Source of the DNA: Elephas maximus indicus
Taxonomy: Eukaryota; Chordata; Mammalia; Proboscidea; Elephantidae
Direction of reading: 5' to 3'
Assembly: GCF_024166365.1 (NCBI RefSeq)
Contig: NC_064830.1
Coordinates: 91,938,968 to 92,002,967, forward strand
Length of the DNA stretch: 64,000 bases
Under the pieces are notes generated by a model that searched no databases, was not told where the DNA came from, and saw only the letters and a program-made list of their open reading frames with translations. Each line of letters begins with the position of its first letter. Position 1 is the first letter of the stretch. Positions 35,601 to 46,072 of this stretch are shown piece by piece. Made by a program: the position numbers and the translations under genes.

Positions 35601-38600
35601 CCTGGGGTCTGGAGGATCAGTAGAAGGTCCAACATCACCCTCTTGGCTCTCCAGCCTTCCTGATGTCCTTTGGGCCAGAGAGAATTGAAGAGCAAGTATG
35701 CATAGTGGCATCATAGCCTAGCAAGGGGGGAGCTCAAAACCAGAACTAGAAAGCCCAAGGGATTGGGAGAGAGAGTAGCAAAGTAGAGAGCTCTTGATAA
35801 GTAGCTGATTCTAGAGACCTGGCTGCAGGTCAGCACTGGCTCCTTTGCCTGTCTTTTCTGAGACAGAGCCTGAATCGTAAGTGTTTATGCTGTGTGCCTA
35901 GCACATAGATGATTCCCTTATAAAACTTCTTTGGGTAGATACCACCTACTGGAGCCCTGGAGGTGCAGTGGTTAAGCACTCAGCTGCTAACCAAAAGGCC
36001 AGTGGTTTGAATTCACCAGCCACTCTGTGGGAAAAAGATGTGGCAGTCTGCTTCCATAAAGATTTACAGCCTTGGAAACCATATGGGGCAGTTCTGCTCT
36101 GTCTTATAGGATAGCTATGCGTCGAAATTGACTCAATGGCAACAGATTTTTTTTTTAGCCACCTAAGCCTTTAGAAACAGAAGCACATAAAAATTCAAAT
36201 TAGAGTTCTGAGACATTTAGAAAAAAAGCCGAAAACTTACTGACAAGAAACCAAGCTGTGATTTTAGGGGGCAGAGGAGCCATGAAGATTTGAGAGCCAC
36301 CCTGGTGTTGCCTTGTCCTTCTTCATCTTATGTCTTTATCTTTTCCTTTCCTTTTTTTTTGCCTCTTGTCTCTGGAGGCAGCCCATGGGAAGGTAACCCC
36401 CACCCCCTTCACCATTGCTCTTGATCTCATCCTTTTCTACTTTTTGAAGGGCTTTTTTCCTATCAGCTATCATATCTAAATTTCACCTGGAAGTAGTCTC
36501 TTATATTAGTGGCCTGATAACACTACACATTTGTGTTAGGCCTTACAGACTTGAAAACACTTTCACTTATCTTATAGGGTCTTTACAACCACGCTATGAG
36601 ATGACAAGAAAAACAGTGAGATGGTGTGCCAAAGTCACAGAGGTAGCAAGTGGTAGAGCCACAGCTAGAATCCAGTTCTTCTGACCTACCTATTCAAATA
36701 TTCACTCAGCAAACAATTACTGAGCACCCATTATTTAACAGACAATATGCAAAGTTTGTTTTATGTCAGTAATGTGAAGTCTCCCAGCACTCACCTAAAT
36801 AAAGCCTTTTTCCATTTGTGGCTTCATTTTACCTTCACAACAGCCCGGAATGGTAGATAGGGTTCCGTTACACAGATGGGACTTTGACATACTGATAAAG
36901 AAACTTTCTTAAAATGACAGAGACTCATGCTTCTTCTTGTCAGACAAATTGTTTAGAGTTTCCAGAACGCTTGCTCCTTGGACTGTTCTTAGACTGTTCT
37001 GTCAGACTTCCACGTGGGAATTTTTCCTATGGAAAAGCTGGCTGGCTCTGGAAAACCCAGTTGGTGCCTCTCATGCCATCACTCCACTCCTCCACAGGCA
37101 CCCCCACCTCCATCTTTTCTCCTGCCCCTTCCATCCTGTCCCGTCCTAGGCACAACCTCTTCTGTTTCCTATGATTGTCCAGGGAGCAGCCAGGTGACTC
37201 CATTTGGTGTCTCTCCTCTTGCGCCTGCCAGCCAGCCTAACAGCCTCACAGACATGGGCAGCATCCTGGGCCCCGGGGTGTCAGCTGGAGGTATCTCTCC
37301 TCACAGGTAGGTCCAGATATCGGGAGGTGCCTTGGGGCAGGAAAGCCTGCTGAGAAACCCTGATCTTGCCTTTCCACCATACTCTACTCTTACTGCCCCA
37401 CTTCCCTCTCCCTTGCTTACCTGTCTCATCCTTGCGAGCAAGGACAGAGTTTGCTGTCTCTTGGTCCCTTGCTTAGCTTATGCCCTGTGTCATGGAGAAT
37501 GTACATGCTGACTTCTTTCCCCATACTGCAGTGTCTTCGGGGTGGCTGGCCCAGCCCCCGCACTCCAGTCTGCCACAGCTGGCGGCAGTGGCAGCACAGG
37601 ACTTACCTTCGGAGGTGAGTCCTGCAGGTGGAGACCCAGGGAGGGGATCCAAGGCCAAGAGGAATTTGGGGACTCTGGATGGGAGGGGAGTGGAGAGGTG
37701 TGCACACCAAGATCTAGAGGAACACTTGCAAGCAAAAAACAATAATAATTATTTCTTTCTCCCACTTCTATCCTGTTCCACCCTGAACAGCCTTCACCAA
37801 CCCTTTCACAGCACCTGCTGCTCACCCCCCACTGCTTTCCACCAACCCCTTCCAGCCCAATGGCTTGGCTGCAGGTAAGAGTTACCCCTGGCCCTGACCT
37901 TTTTAGACTCTCCAGGTCACAAACTGCCCTGCACCTCTCTTGGGGAGGAGTGGCAGGGAGCCTCAACTGAGAGGTGTCCTTTGAAACTAGCCCCCTTCCC
38001 TTGCCCACTTTTCACCAGCCCAGGCCAGACCCATTTAAATTTCCAGGCCACCTAGTGGGCAAAAGTAGAAACACCCAAGTCACAGAATTTTAGAATTAGA
38101 AAAAACCTACTACAGGGTCTCTATGAGCTGGAATCAACTCAACAGTAGTGGAGTTTTTTTTTTTTTTTTTAATCAAAACGACTCTGAAGGTTGTTTTAGT
38201 GTTGACTGGTAGTGACAATGATTTTTTTCTCTCCAACCCTCAGTAGTGGCCCCTGGGAACCCAGCCTCTCTCCCTGGTGGGTCCCAAGCCTAAGCCACCT
38301 GAAACCATGACCCTGTTCCCTGCCCTCATCAGAGTCCAGTGGTGTCCTCCCGTCCTGACCTTCTCTAGCCTCTCTTTTCTTTCCTCTAGCGCATGTCTCA
38401 CCCTTTTTTCTTTCTTAGCTCCCCCAAACCTTTAGGCCAGGAAGAGAGACTAAAATAGCTACCAGAGCTGACCCATGTGCCAGGCACAGTGCCAAGTGTT
38501 TTGCATTTGCTTCTTAATGTTCACTACAGCCATAGGAGATAGGTGCTGTCCTTATTTTACAAACGGGAGAACTGAGGCAAAAGAGGGATAATAATTTGCT

Positions 38601-40320
38601 TAGGTTCATGCAGTTTAGTGGGCAACAGAAAGCCGAACCCAGTTCTGTGCCATGTCCATGCTCCCAGCTACTGTGCTGTCCATGTCACAAGTCACCAGGG
38701 GCAGGGACAGGGTAGGCCTGGTAGGTTGTATGAGAAGCTAAAGAGTTTCGTGACTCATTCAGGGTACTCCCACTGGGTACCTTTTGTTAGGAAAAAGCTA
38801 TATCCCATTTTCCCACCTTGCGGGGGAGTAAGAAAAACCTCTCCAGCCCACCTTCCAGAAGTTTACCTGAGACTCATGTCCCTCATTCCACAGGGCCTGG
38901 CTTTGGGATGAGCAGTGCCGGGCCTGGCTTCCCCCAGACAGTGCCTCCAATGGGGGGCTTTGCCAGCAGCTTCCCACCACCTGTGTTCCCCCCACAAACC
39001 TCCGTGACTCAGCAGCAGAATGGTAAGGGATTCAGACCTCCTTTCCTGCTCCCCATTCCCCACCCTACAGGGACACATGAATATCAGGGAGCCAGACATT
39101 TGAGCTCAGTCCCTTTTTGACCCATAGGGGGCAGTCAGGGAAGGAACAATCCTACCTCTGTACTCTGACTGTGCTCCGGGTTTTTTTTTTTTTTTTAATT
39201 GTGGTGAAATTATACATAACAAAACATCCACCATCTCAAAACTTTCTAGGTGTACATTCAGTGACATCAGTTTCATTTTTCAAGTTGTGCAACCATTCTC
39301 GATATCCTTTTCCACATCATTCCACCACCATTAACAAAAACTCAATGCCCCCAAGCAAAGTCCACCTTTCCCTCTCCCTCCCACCCGATAGCCACTAATA
39401 ATCTTTGATTTCTATATAGTTGCTTATTTCACATAAGTGAGATTTTACAGCATTTGGCCTTTTGCAGCTGATTTATTTTGCTCAGCGTGACGTTTTCAAG
39501 GTTCATCCATGTTCTGGCCGCATCAGGACTTCATTTCTCTTTATGGCTGAGTGGCATTCCATTGTGTATACATAGCACACTTTATTTATCCATTCATATG
39601 TTTGGGGATATTTTGGTGGCTTCCACCTTTTAGCTATCGTGAAAAGTGCTGCAGTGAACGCCAGTATACCGGTTCTGCTCCGTATTTTTACTCCCCAAAT
39701 TTAGGAAGGTCCCCTCTTGCAGCTCTACAGGGACAGGGTGGGGGTGGGGGTGGAGTGAGTCAGCTCCAGCCTGAGGGGCAGGGTTCATTTCAGCTGAGTT
39801 GTTGCTCTTGCCTCTTACAGGCTCTTCCTTTGGGGACTTAGGATCAGCCAAGCCGGGGCAGAGGCCACTGGGCCAGCCAGCTGGGATCTCCACCAACCCC
39901 TTCATGGTGAGGAGGAGGTGCCTCAGGCGCCATGACTCTGTGGTGTGGGGCGTGGTCTTTCATCCAGGTGGTTGGGGACGGAATCCTTCAGGAAAAGAGG
40001 GAGAAGTGGGTTGGGTCTCATACCCTTCCTTGTGAATTTCCAAGTGTTTTCCAAGCCCAGCTCTTCTTGGCCTGTCATCTCCACACTCTCCCGCCTTCCC
40101 CCCGCCATTTACCTCTTATCTCCCCCACTTTTTTCCACATGCCTCCCCTACTCCCACTTCCCCCAGCAGAGTAATTTTGAGGGAGAAAGGCATCCTAAAC
40201 TGTATTTCTTCCCTGTTTTTTCTCCCTCAATCTAATACATTTTTTCTTGTTTCTTTCCAGACTGGATCAGCAGCAACCCCATTTGCCTCCAAACCTCCAG
40301 CCACCAACCCATTCTTGTAG
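17634..40320 (+). CDS. AGFG2: AGFG2, ArfGAP domain with FG/NPF repeats 2
   Basis: Coding exons: 17634-17854, 28797-28890, 29684-29799, 30897-31050, 31629-31794, 32760-32885, 37183-37306, 37532-37614, 37791-37874, 38894-39022, 39821-39906, 40261-40320. All have GT/AG sites and compatible phases. They sum to 1443 nt (480 aa plus stop); human AGFG2 is about 481 aa from memory. The N-terminal ArfGAP zinc finger is C47-x2-C50-x16-C67-x2-C70, followed by the RGLNPPHR segment with a candidate arginine finger (R75). The C-terminal half is Ser/Pro/Phe-rich with NPF motifs at N365, N380, N458 and N477, the EH-domain ligand type that lets the paralogue AGFG1 bind EPS15-family proteins. The expected role is Arf-linked membrane trafficking. 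The start MVMAAKK matches the human N-terminus. Intron 1 is 10.9 kb and full of repeats. Two further in-phase 33-nt candidate exons (33550-33582, 38244-38276) are not included. Confidence 0.95.
18251..18416 (+). mobile_element. AfroSINE, short subtype, AGFG2 intron 1
   Basis: A well-preserved copy (GGAGCCCTGGTGGCGCAGTG start) lacks the 40-odd bp internal segment of the long subtype. Confidence 0.9.
18786..18902 (-). mobile_element. AfroSINE fragment
   Basis: Diverged reverse copy (TTAGTTGCCACTCATGGC to CCAGGGCTCCT) in AGFG2 intron 1. Confidence 0.65.
19036..19200 (-). mobile_element. AfroSINE, short subtype
   Basis: Reverse copy with ACCAAACCTGTCATCGCTGA at its 3' end and CACCAGGTCTCC at its 5' end. 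Confidence 0.88.
19229..19363 (-). mobile_element. AfroSINE, partial
   Basis: Second reverse copy 29 bp from the previous one, truncated at its 3' end (begins GCGGAGTCAATACAATCC on +). Confidence 0.8.
21270..21480. repeat. Ancient mammalian interspersed repeat
   Basis: CAATAAACAAATATTTATGG...CAGACACTGTTTCAGGCACTGG...GATACAATAGTGAACAA is a pattern common to old mammalian repeats. The family was not assigned. Confidence 0.45.
21556..21722 (+). mobile_element. AfroSINE, short subtype, with target duplication
   Basis: Identical TTGAGGGGAAAA flanks the copy at 21544-21555 and 21723-21734. Confidence 0.92.
22260..22421 (+). mobile_element. AfroSINE, short subtype
   Basis: Starts GAGCCCTGGTGGCGCAGTGG and sits inside an L1 fragment. 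Confidence 0.9.
22977..23150 (+). mobile_element. AfroSINE, long subtype
   Basis: Diverged copy with a small deletion in its 5' part (GGAGCCCTGGTTAACGCACTC). Confidence 0.82.
25341..25510 (-). mobile_element. AfroSINE, short subtype, with target duplication
   Basis: Identical TGTGAAAATAC flanks the copy at 25330-25340 and 25511-25521. Confidence 0.92.
26665..26830 (+). mobile_element. AfroSINE, short subtype, with target duplication
   Basis: Flanked by TACATTGAGAAG (26653-26664) and TACGTTGAGAAG (26831-26842). Confidence 0.9.
32431..32513. repeat. Near-perfect inverted repeat (hairpin) at a SINE 5' end
   Basis: The left arm (32431-32462, TAGCACTGTGCTACCAGGGC...) is the reverse complement of the right arm (32477-32513, ...AGAGCCCTGGTAGGTAGC), apart from a short insertion and a few mismatches. 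The loop is about 14 bp and A/T-rich. The right arm is the start of the AfroSINE at 32,484. Confidence 0.88.
32484..32690 (+). mobile_element. AfroSINE, long subtype, AGFG2 intron before exon 6
   Basis: A full copy ends about 70 bp upstream of AGFG2 exon 6. Its 5' end forms one arm of the inverted repeat. Confidence 0.88.
33550..33582 (+). other. AGFG2: Candidate 33-nt cassette microexon of AGFG2
   Basis: This lies between coding exons 6 and 7. A long pyrimidine tract ends in CCAG, and a strong GTAAGT donor follows. The 33 nt are open and phase 1 at both ends, so inclusion would add 11 residues (reading ASRMLTGSYSF across the junction) without shifting the frame. It is absent from the 481-aa human form I recall. 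Inclusion is inferred from splice sites only. Confidence 0.5.
33640..33790. mobile_element. MIR-like SINE
   Basis: CCATTTTACAGATGAGGCAG...AGCAGAGCTGGGACC pattern in an AGFG2 intron. Further MIR-like stretches occur near 34,960-35,060, 36,560-36,680 and 38,470-38,640. Confidence 0.55.
33835..34500 (+). mobile_element. L1/HAL1-like old LINE fragment
   Basis: An A-rich block (GGCATTTTATATTGATAAAAG start) resembles the endonuclease region of L1 or HAL1 elements but is very diverged. Confidence 0.4.
34747..34812 (+). repeat. 22-bp tandem repeat, three units
   Basis: Units at 34747-34768, 34769-34790 and 34791-34812 read about GGAGAGAAGGAAGGCCCAGC plus two bases. They sit next to a C-rich low-complexity tract (34,690-34,735) and create chance open frames on both strands. 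Confidence 0.9.
35951..36160 (+). mobile_element. AfroSINE, long subtype
   Basis: Full copy (GGAGCCCTGGAGGTGCAGTGG start) with a T-rich end in the AGFG2 intron before exon 7. Confidence 0.9.
38105..38172 (+). mobile_element. AfroSINE 3' fragment
   Basis: Only the last part (GGGTCTCTATGAGCTGGAATC onward, T-rich tail) is present, 72 bp before the second candidate microexon. Confidence 0.75.
38244..38276 (+). other. AGFG2: Second candidate 33-nt cassette microexon of AGFG2
   Basis: This lies between coding exons 9 and 10. It is preceded by a T/C-rich tract ending in CTCAG and followed by GTGGGT. It is exactly 33 nt and phase 1 on both sides, reading VVAPGNPASLP in the AGFG2 frame. The donor is weaker than that of the first candidate, so a decoy exon is possible. 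Confidence 0.4.
39181..39700 (-). mobile_element. L1 3' end in AGFG2 intron 10
   Basis: A poly(T) run at 39,181 begins reverse-strand L1 3' sequence (AGTGGCATTCCATTGTGTAT, AGTGCTGCAGTGAACG) that stops about 120 bp before exon 11. Confidence 0.75.
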
Positions 40321-41480
40321 CACTGTGTTCTGGGGTGGGGGGCCTTTTCCCTGCTCACTGGGGCCCCTCTGCTCCCCAGAGCTCTGGTGACCACTTGCCT
40401 GTTGACATTTCTATGGGCCTGAGCCCAGAATGGGCCTGGTTTTGCAGGGCGGGGGTGTTGGGGTTGGTGGAGGTGGTATTGCTTTGCTTCTAGCTTACAG
40501 ATAAAGCAGCACCTTCCTGGGTCAGCTGCCCCCAAGGCCTTCTCCCTTCCTCCCTCCTCCAGCCCCCACTCAGGCAGGCCCCCCAAGGAGGAGCGAAGGC
40601 AGAGCCTGGGCTAGAGGAGTGATGCTGTTTATGTTTTCAAATTATTCATTATGATGAACACAATCCTCCTCCTCTCCTGCCCTCTGCATACAAGCATTGC
40701 CCTCACTCCTAACCTGGGGGCAGAGATAGCTGTGCTTACATTGACTGGCTCACTCTCCCGACTGCCATTCCCTATGGGAACAACTCTTTACCCACCCCAG
40801 CTTTCCACCGCTGTTCTCTCATGGACAGAAACACAGTGGAAAAAGTAGGGTAAAGGCAGAGCTGAGGCGTGGCAGTGACGTGGGATAGTGATCAGACAGC
40901 CCTGGGGCCAGGAAGACCCAGGAACCCTGAATGCCCTTGCTGCCCTAGCTTCAGCTAGCGCACCCTGTTTCCCCCACCTCCCGGTGGGCAAGGAGGCCCT
41001 GAGGTTTTTGCTTTCCTGGCTCCCCTCCCTCCTTCTGGGCAGTCAGGATGAATAATTTTACCTACACACGTATACATGCCCAGCTCCTGTCAAGCACTTT
41101 AGTTAGCTGTTGGTGTCATGTTTGGATACCAATGTTTTATATTTATATAGAGAATTTTCTAATATAGCCTATTATATATACACACACACATACAGCCAGC
41201 CAGTCCCCCTCTCCCAGACATGAGGAATGGGATGAATCCCCATTTGTGCCTCAAGGACCAGCAAAGCCTGCGCTCCGGGGGCGAGGGGGAGGCAGCTGTG
41301 TGTCCTGATCACCCCAGGGCCTGGACTTTTCCAGGGAAAGGCTTTTTGCAATTAGCTGGGGTTTATTTTTTTTCCCCTTTCTTTTTTCCATGTGCCTCCC
41401 TCACCCCCAAATCTCAGCACCAAAGCTCATTGCAGGCAATGTTGGAAAAGAACTGCATTCGAAAGAAAAAGGAAATGCCT
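40321..41480 (+). other. AGFG2: AGFG2 3' UTR (approximate)
   Basis: About 1.1 kb after the stop is AT-richer towards its end (the 41,090-41,180 stretch with a short CA run) and has no open frame of interest. No canonical AATAAA or ATTAAA was found where the UTR should end, so the boundary is a guess. Confidence 0.4.
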
Positions 41481-44400
41481 CTGTGGTCTTGCTTTGGGCC
41501 AGCTTGAGGGGTCGCATGGCAGTTAACAGGGCTGATCTGTGACTAGGCTCCATTGGCCTGGACTTTGTGGGTGGGTGACAATGCTGCCTTTGCCAAGGAC
41601 AGGACACATTTGTGCCAGCCAGAGCCAGTCCCTGTCTGGACTGCAGTCCCATGTTAGCAGTGGAACGGAGGGATGGGAGGGGGGCTAGATCTGTAAGAGA
41701 TCAGAGTTAGGGAGATGTAGTGAATGGGGGCAGTTCCCACTGAGGGTAGGGAGTGGGCAAAGGAGGTGGGTTCTAATGTGGAGATCAGAGTGGGGCACTT
41801 AGCCGAATCAGGGCAGACCACTCCTGGGTCTGGTGGTGGTCTCAGCCCCTGGCCAGTCCGCCTGAGGATGTTGTGTCAACACCCATGGTGTCTGGGCTGT
41901 TTGTGTGCTGACAAGATGGCTTGGGTGTAAATACCTCACCTGACTGAGGAGAGGCTTAGGACTCAGTCTTGCTGTTAAGCAAAGACCAGGAGAGATTCTT
42001 CCCCTTTCCACTATTGCCAGGAACCTGTTCATTCTTGGAGTTTCTGGATCTTTCTACATAATGACCTTTAACAGCAAGAAGATGTGGGGATTAGTAATCA
42101 CTTAATTTACTTTGAGAATTTTTTCTGGAAATACCTCCAGCTGCTGCTATTTGCCCAGCCAAGCTTGACTTCCGCACCTTCTTGAAGGAACAGTACCCAT
42201 CCCGTCTCGTTTCTGCGTTTCTGGTCTCCCAGCCTCCACCTGCCTTCCAGCTCCTGGTGGGATCTCTCAGGATGGACCACCATGCTTTGTTCTCTGGATT
42301 TTTCATATTCTGTTTCCTTTTTCCCCATCTATTTGTTTTGCTCTCTATCTTTGCTCCTTAAAAGCCAAAAAAAAAAAAAAAAAACACACAAAAAAACCAA
42401 GCCTGTTGCCATCGAGTCAATTTCTACTTATACTGACCCCATAGGACAGAACAGAACTGCCCCATAGTGTTTCCAAGGAGTGGCTGGTGGATTCAAACTG
42501 CTGACTTCTTGGCTAGCAGACAAGCTGTTAACCACTGCCCCACTGGGGCTCCCCTGAAAGCCAGGGTGGCCGAAATCTGTTATGGTATAATAGGAGCCTT
42601 TTCTTGTTTTTCCCTAGCTCCCTCTTTCCTAACTCCAGAAACACTGAGGTTTGGGACGGAGATTTAAAGGAGCTGAAGTGCCTTTTTTTCTTTGCCTTTC
42701 AGTCACGCACATGCTGTTTCCCAGGGATTTCTTCCCTTACAGCTTGGTGCTAGGGCTCATGGCCTCCTTGCAGCCCGCCCTCCCTCCTCCCAGTCACTCT
42801 GTCTGACATGGACCCCAGCCAGGCAACTCACACCAGGGCTGGATGACCAGGCAGAAGTTAGGTTGGGTCAGCCGCAGACCCAGGGCAGAAAATCAAGAGT
42901 TCCCTGGACACAGGCGAAAACTAGGACTGCAGCTGCCTTCCTTGCCATAGAACAGCCACAGCACCTCAGACCTGAGCCTTCCTCCATCAAGCCTCTTCTC
43001 TCCAGGAAGTGGCAAGGAATGGGAAAAGCCCTGGACTGATAGAAAATGTCTAAACATATAAGCTGCAAGTTTATCCCATTTGCCCCCCAGGGGACCTGCA
43101 CTGCTTGCCTGATGGTGGCAAATCTAAACCCCGCTGCATACACACGGGGTTACAATGATTTTCCTGGGCTCATACCAGGCTTCCAACCAAGTCCTCCAAG
43201 TGTCACTCTGGTCAGTGCTCTGACTGCTGTGCAGACAGTTCTCTGGCTTGCTCCTAGCTTCAGCCTGCCACCTGCGGTCTGCCTCTGTGGATGAGGACCG
43301 GAACCAGCCCCCAGGTCCTCTGTGAACAACTCCATTATCTGCACATTGGAGCCTGCCAGGTCAAAGCCAGGAGCCACGCAGGGGGAAGGGCTGAAGGTCA
43401 GGCTACAGGTCTGGCTTTGTCCCCACATTTCCCACTAGAGGAGTAAGAACTCAGGATCCAGGAAGGGGGGCACACTGGGAACAGCCCAGCCTAAGTATCC
43501 CAGCCACTTTCCTGTAGTTCCTCCCCTGTAGTAAGAGTTTTCTTCCATGGGGACTTAAATATGGAGATCCCATCCCATTTCTTCCAGGCTCCTGGCATAC
43601 AGATGCAAACAGACCCATCAGGTTGGGAGAGGTGCTCTCACCCAGCAGAGCTGAGGTTCTGCCAGTTCCTGCCCCTGGGGAGCAACTCAAGTTACCAGGG
43701 CAACAGGCAAAGATAAACGTGGTCTGGGTAGGGCCAAGGGCTGCGTTACTAGGGCAACTGATTAGGCCAGTTGTTTGATTCCAGACTTTCCCTGGTACTC
43801 AGCAGGCCAAATCACCTGGCAGTGATTACCAACCCACTCTACCACTATTGCTTGCCCAGAACCCAGGCTGCTTTATTTGTACCCAGCACCTAGGAGTTGA
43901 ATAACACAAGATGGTCTGGAGTGCTCTCTGTGACCAGCTATGATTTCACAAGGACTCGTGCTGTGAAGTGACTAGTTGATGGGGAGGAGGAAAGAGCGGG
44001 TATGAAGTGACCCTCCTGTGGGTAGCTTTAAATCAAGTCTGGGGGAGTAAGATCCCAGACCAGGAGTATGGCAGGTACTTGGGCCTTATGGATGTCCTAC
44101 TCCTGGAGGCAGCACCAAGACTGAGAAAGGAAGGAGAAGCCTACAGACATGAAGTCTTTTGTGTCCCTGCCACTTCTCACATGGTACTTATATCCAGGCC
44201 CTTAGCCACACTAGGGACTATGGCCTTGAACACAGTTATTTTGGCGCCCACTTAAGTATCCATCGCCTACTTGCTTCTCACTGACCAACCCCCACTAACA
44301 GTGGCAGAAACTGCTGGCCTCACTGCACCACCTGAGCTGCAGGGACCTCTCCTGCTCCTTGGTGGGGCTTTGGCTGACTAGGAGATACCTGGAGCAGGCC

Positions 44401-45479
44401 TGGGCATTACCTGTCTGTTGGTCCTGATGCCCATCCTCACAAGGCTGGCTGGCTCCCTTCCTCTCACCCTCAATGTGACCCTTGAAAAGGTGTCTGGGAA
44501 TCCTAGCTACCACACACACCACATCATTGGCTTCTCCATTACTCCAGCTCACAAACAAGCCCCTTCCTCCCAAGCCTGGGAAGTGGAGAGGTGTGGGTGT
44601 GAAGTCCTACCCTCCCCAGCTCAGGCCATTGTGGTCCTTGGACCAGGTTCCCTTACTTCCATACCCTGTTACATTTTGTTCCTAATCTGAGGGAATCTCC
44701 CCTCCAGATACGTTGACCTTTAGCTTCCCTTTACTTGCCAAGAGAACGATATCACGAAATTCTCAAAGGCGCCACCCTTGTGTCAACTACTGGTTTGTCT
44801 TCTAGTGCACACTGACCAGTGCCATCACCCCCAAATGAGTCATTGGTCCTTGGAAGTATCAGAAATGGGGTGCAAAATGCCAGACCTCCAACCCCATCTA
44901 AAACCTCAGATTGCAAGGAGCAAAAGGTACCTCCACCAGGGAGTTACACTTCATCTGTGGTCCGAGCCTTCAGCTGGTTCCCTGGTGACGTTTTGGACAG
45001 TCAAAGTAGAGAGGGGGTTGAGGGCAATGGGCAGCCTGAGGAGTACCCCTGAGAGATGACCCTTTCCTCCACAGGATCTCCTTCAGCAGCCACTTGACTA
45101 GGAGCCTAGTCGTATGCAGGAACCAATCAAGAGGTTTGTTTACACTTGTTTATCCCACGACACCTGGAAGCACACCATATCCATGGAGAAACTTAACCTC
45201 TAGCTCCTCAGATATCAGTACAGCCCAAAGTTAGCAGTCATGGCCCCTAGGATTAGTTGGGGAGAAAGAGAACAAAACTCACTCTGAGGAGGGAAGGGGG
45301 ACACCGGTGCTGGATACCTAGAGCCCGAGTGGGAAGTGAGGGGAGGCAGAAGGGGTTGCTGCTGCAAGGGCGGACCCTGCTTAGCCACCCTCTAACTGCG
45401 GATGTCACCGTCAGTGCAATTACCTCGGACACAATTCCATTCACATTCACCTCACACGGTCTCCAACCTTTCTCAGCTT
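41481..45479. other. Intergenic region between AGFG2 and IRS3
   Basis: Apart from one AfroSINE (42,376-42,553) I recognise no gene, RNA or repeat. Several frames of 80-115 codons are open on both strands but match no family I know and show no splice-compatible chain. Confidence 0.5.
42376..42553 (-). mobile_element. AfroSINE, short subtype
   Basis: Reverse copy with a long A tail (42,367-42,384) and a CACTGGGGCTCC 5' end. Confidence 0.88.
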
Positions 45480-46072
45480 TCCCTGTCCCGACTACTACGT
45501 CCCGCAACCGGGGGCAGTCAGCTCAGATTAGTAGAGACGCCCCCACCTCCCCGCCCCGGCAAAGCCCAGTTTCCCGGGCGGGGGGAGGACGCCTCTGCTA
45601 GAATTCCCAACTCTTAACTCCGCTTCCAGGCCTCCGGTGGCCAGCGCCCGGGCATGCGAGGGTTAACCTCACGGGGGTGGGAACTCTAGGAGCCTTCCTC
45701 AGAGGGAAAGGAGGGGAGAGGAGGCGCGCGCCGGCAGCCTGGCGGGGTCTAGCCTCTGATGCTGTAGGAAGGAGCCAGGAGTCCCGGGTGTCGCAGGCCT
45801 GCAGCCACTGGGACACACGCTGTAAGCAGCGACAGGCCCTTCGGATCCCTTGCCCCAAACTTCAAGTCGAGGGCAGAGGAGGGACGCTGGGAACCAAGGT
45901 GCATCCTAACCTGCCAGGACTCTGACCTCCCCTTCCCCGGGGACGGCCACCTCAACCCCACCTCTGCTGGTCTTTTCCTGAGGCTCAGTGATCGCGACCC
46001 AGCCGTCTCAGCCCTTCCTCCTGCAGTTTTATTGCCTACGCCCGCGCCTCAGCCCTTGCTCCACGATCCGGG
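45480..46072 (+). promoter_or_regulatory. IRS3: Probable IRS3 promoter / 5' UTR, GC-rich
   Basis: GC content and CpG frequency rise from about 45,480 and stay high into IRS3 exon 1. No TATA box or clear upstream exon was recognised. The assignment rests only on base composition and position. Confidence 0.4.

Noticed and set aside
192-36160. tRNA genes suggested by A and B boxes
   Set aside because: The boxes belong to tRNA-derived AfroSINE heads; no cloverleaf or anticodon context remains.
44007-45060. Frames of 82-93 codons between AGFG2 and IRS3 as a possible small gene
   Set aside because: Several frames are open at once, with no splice chain, no Kozak preference and no known family.
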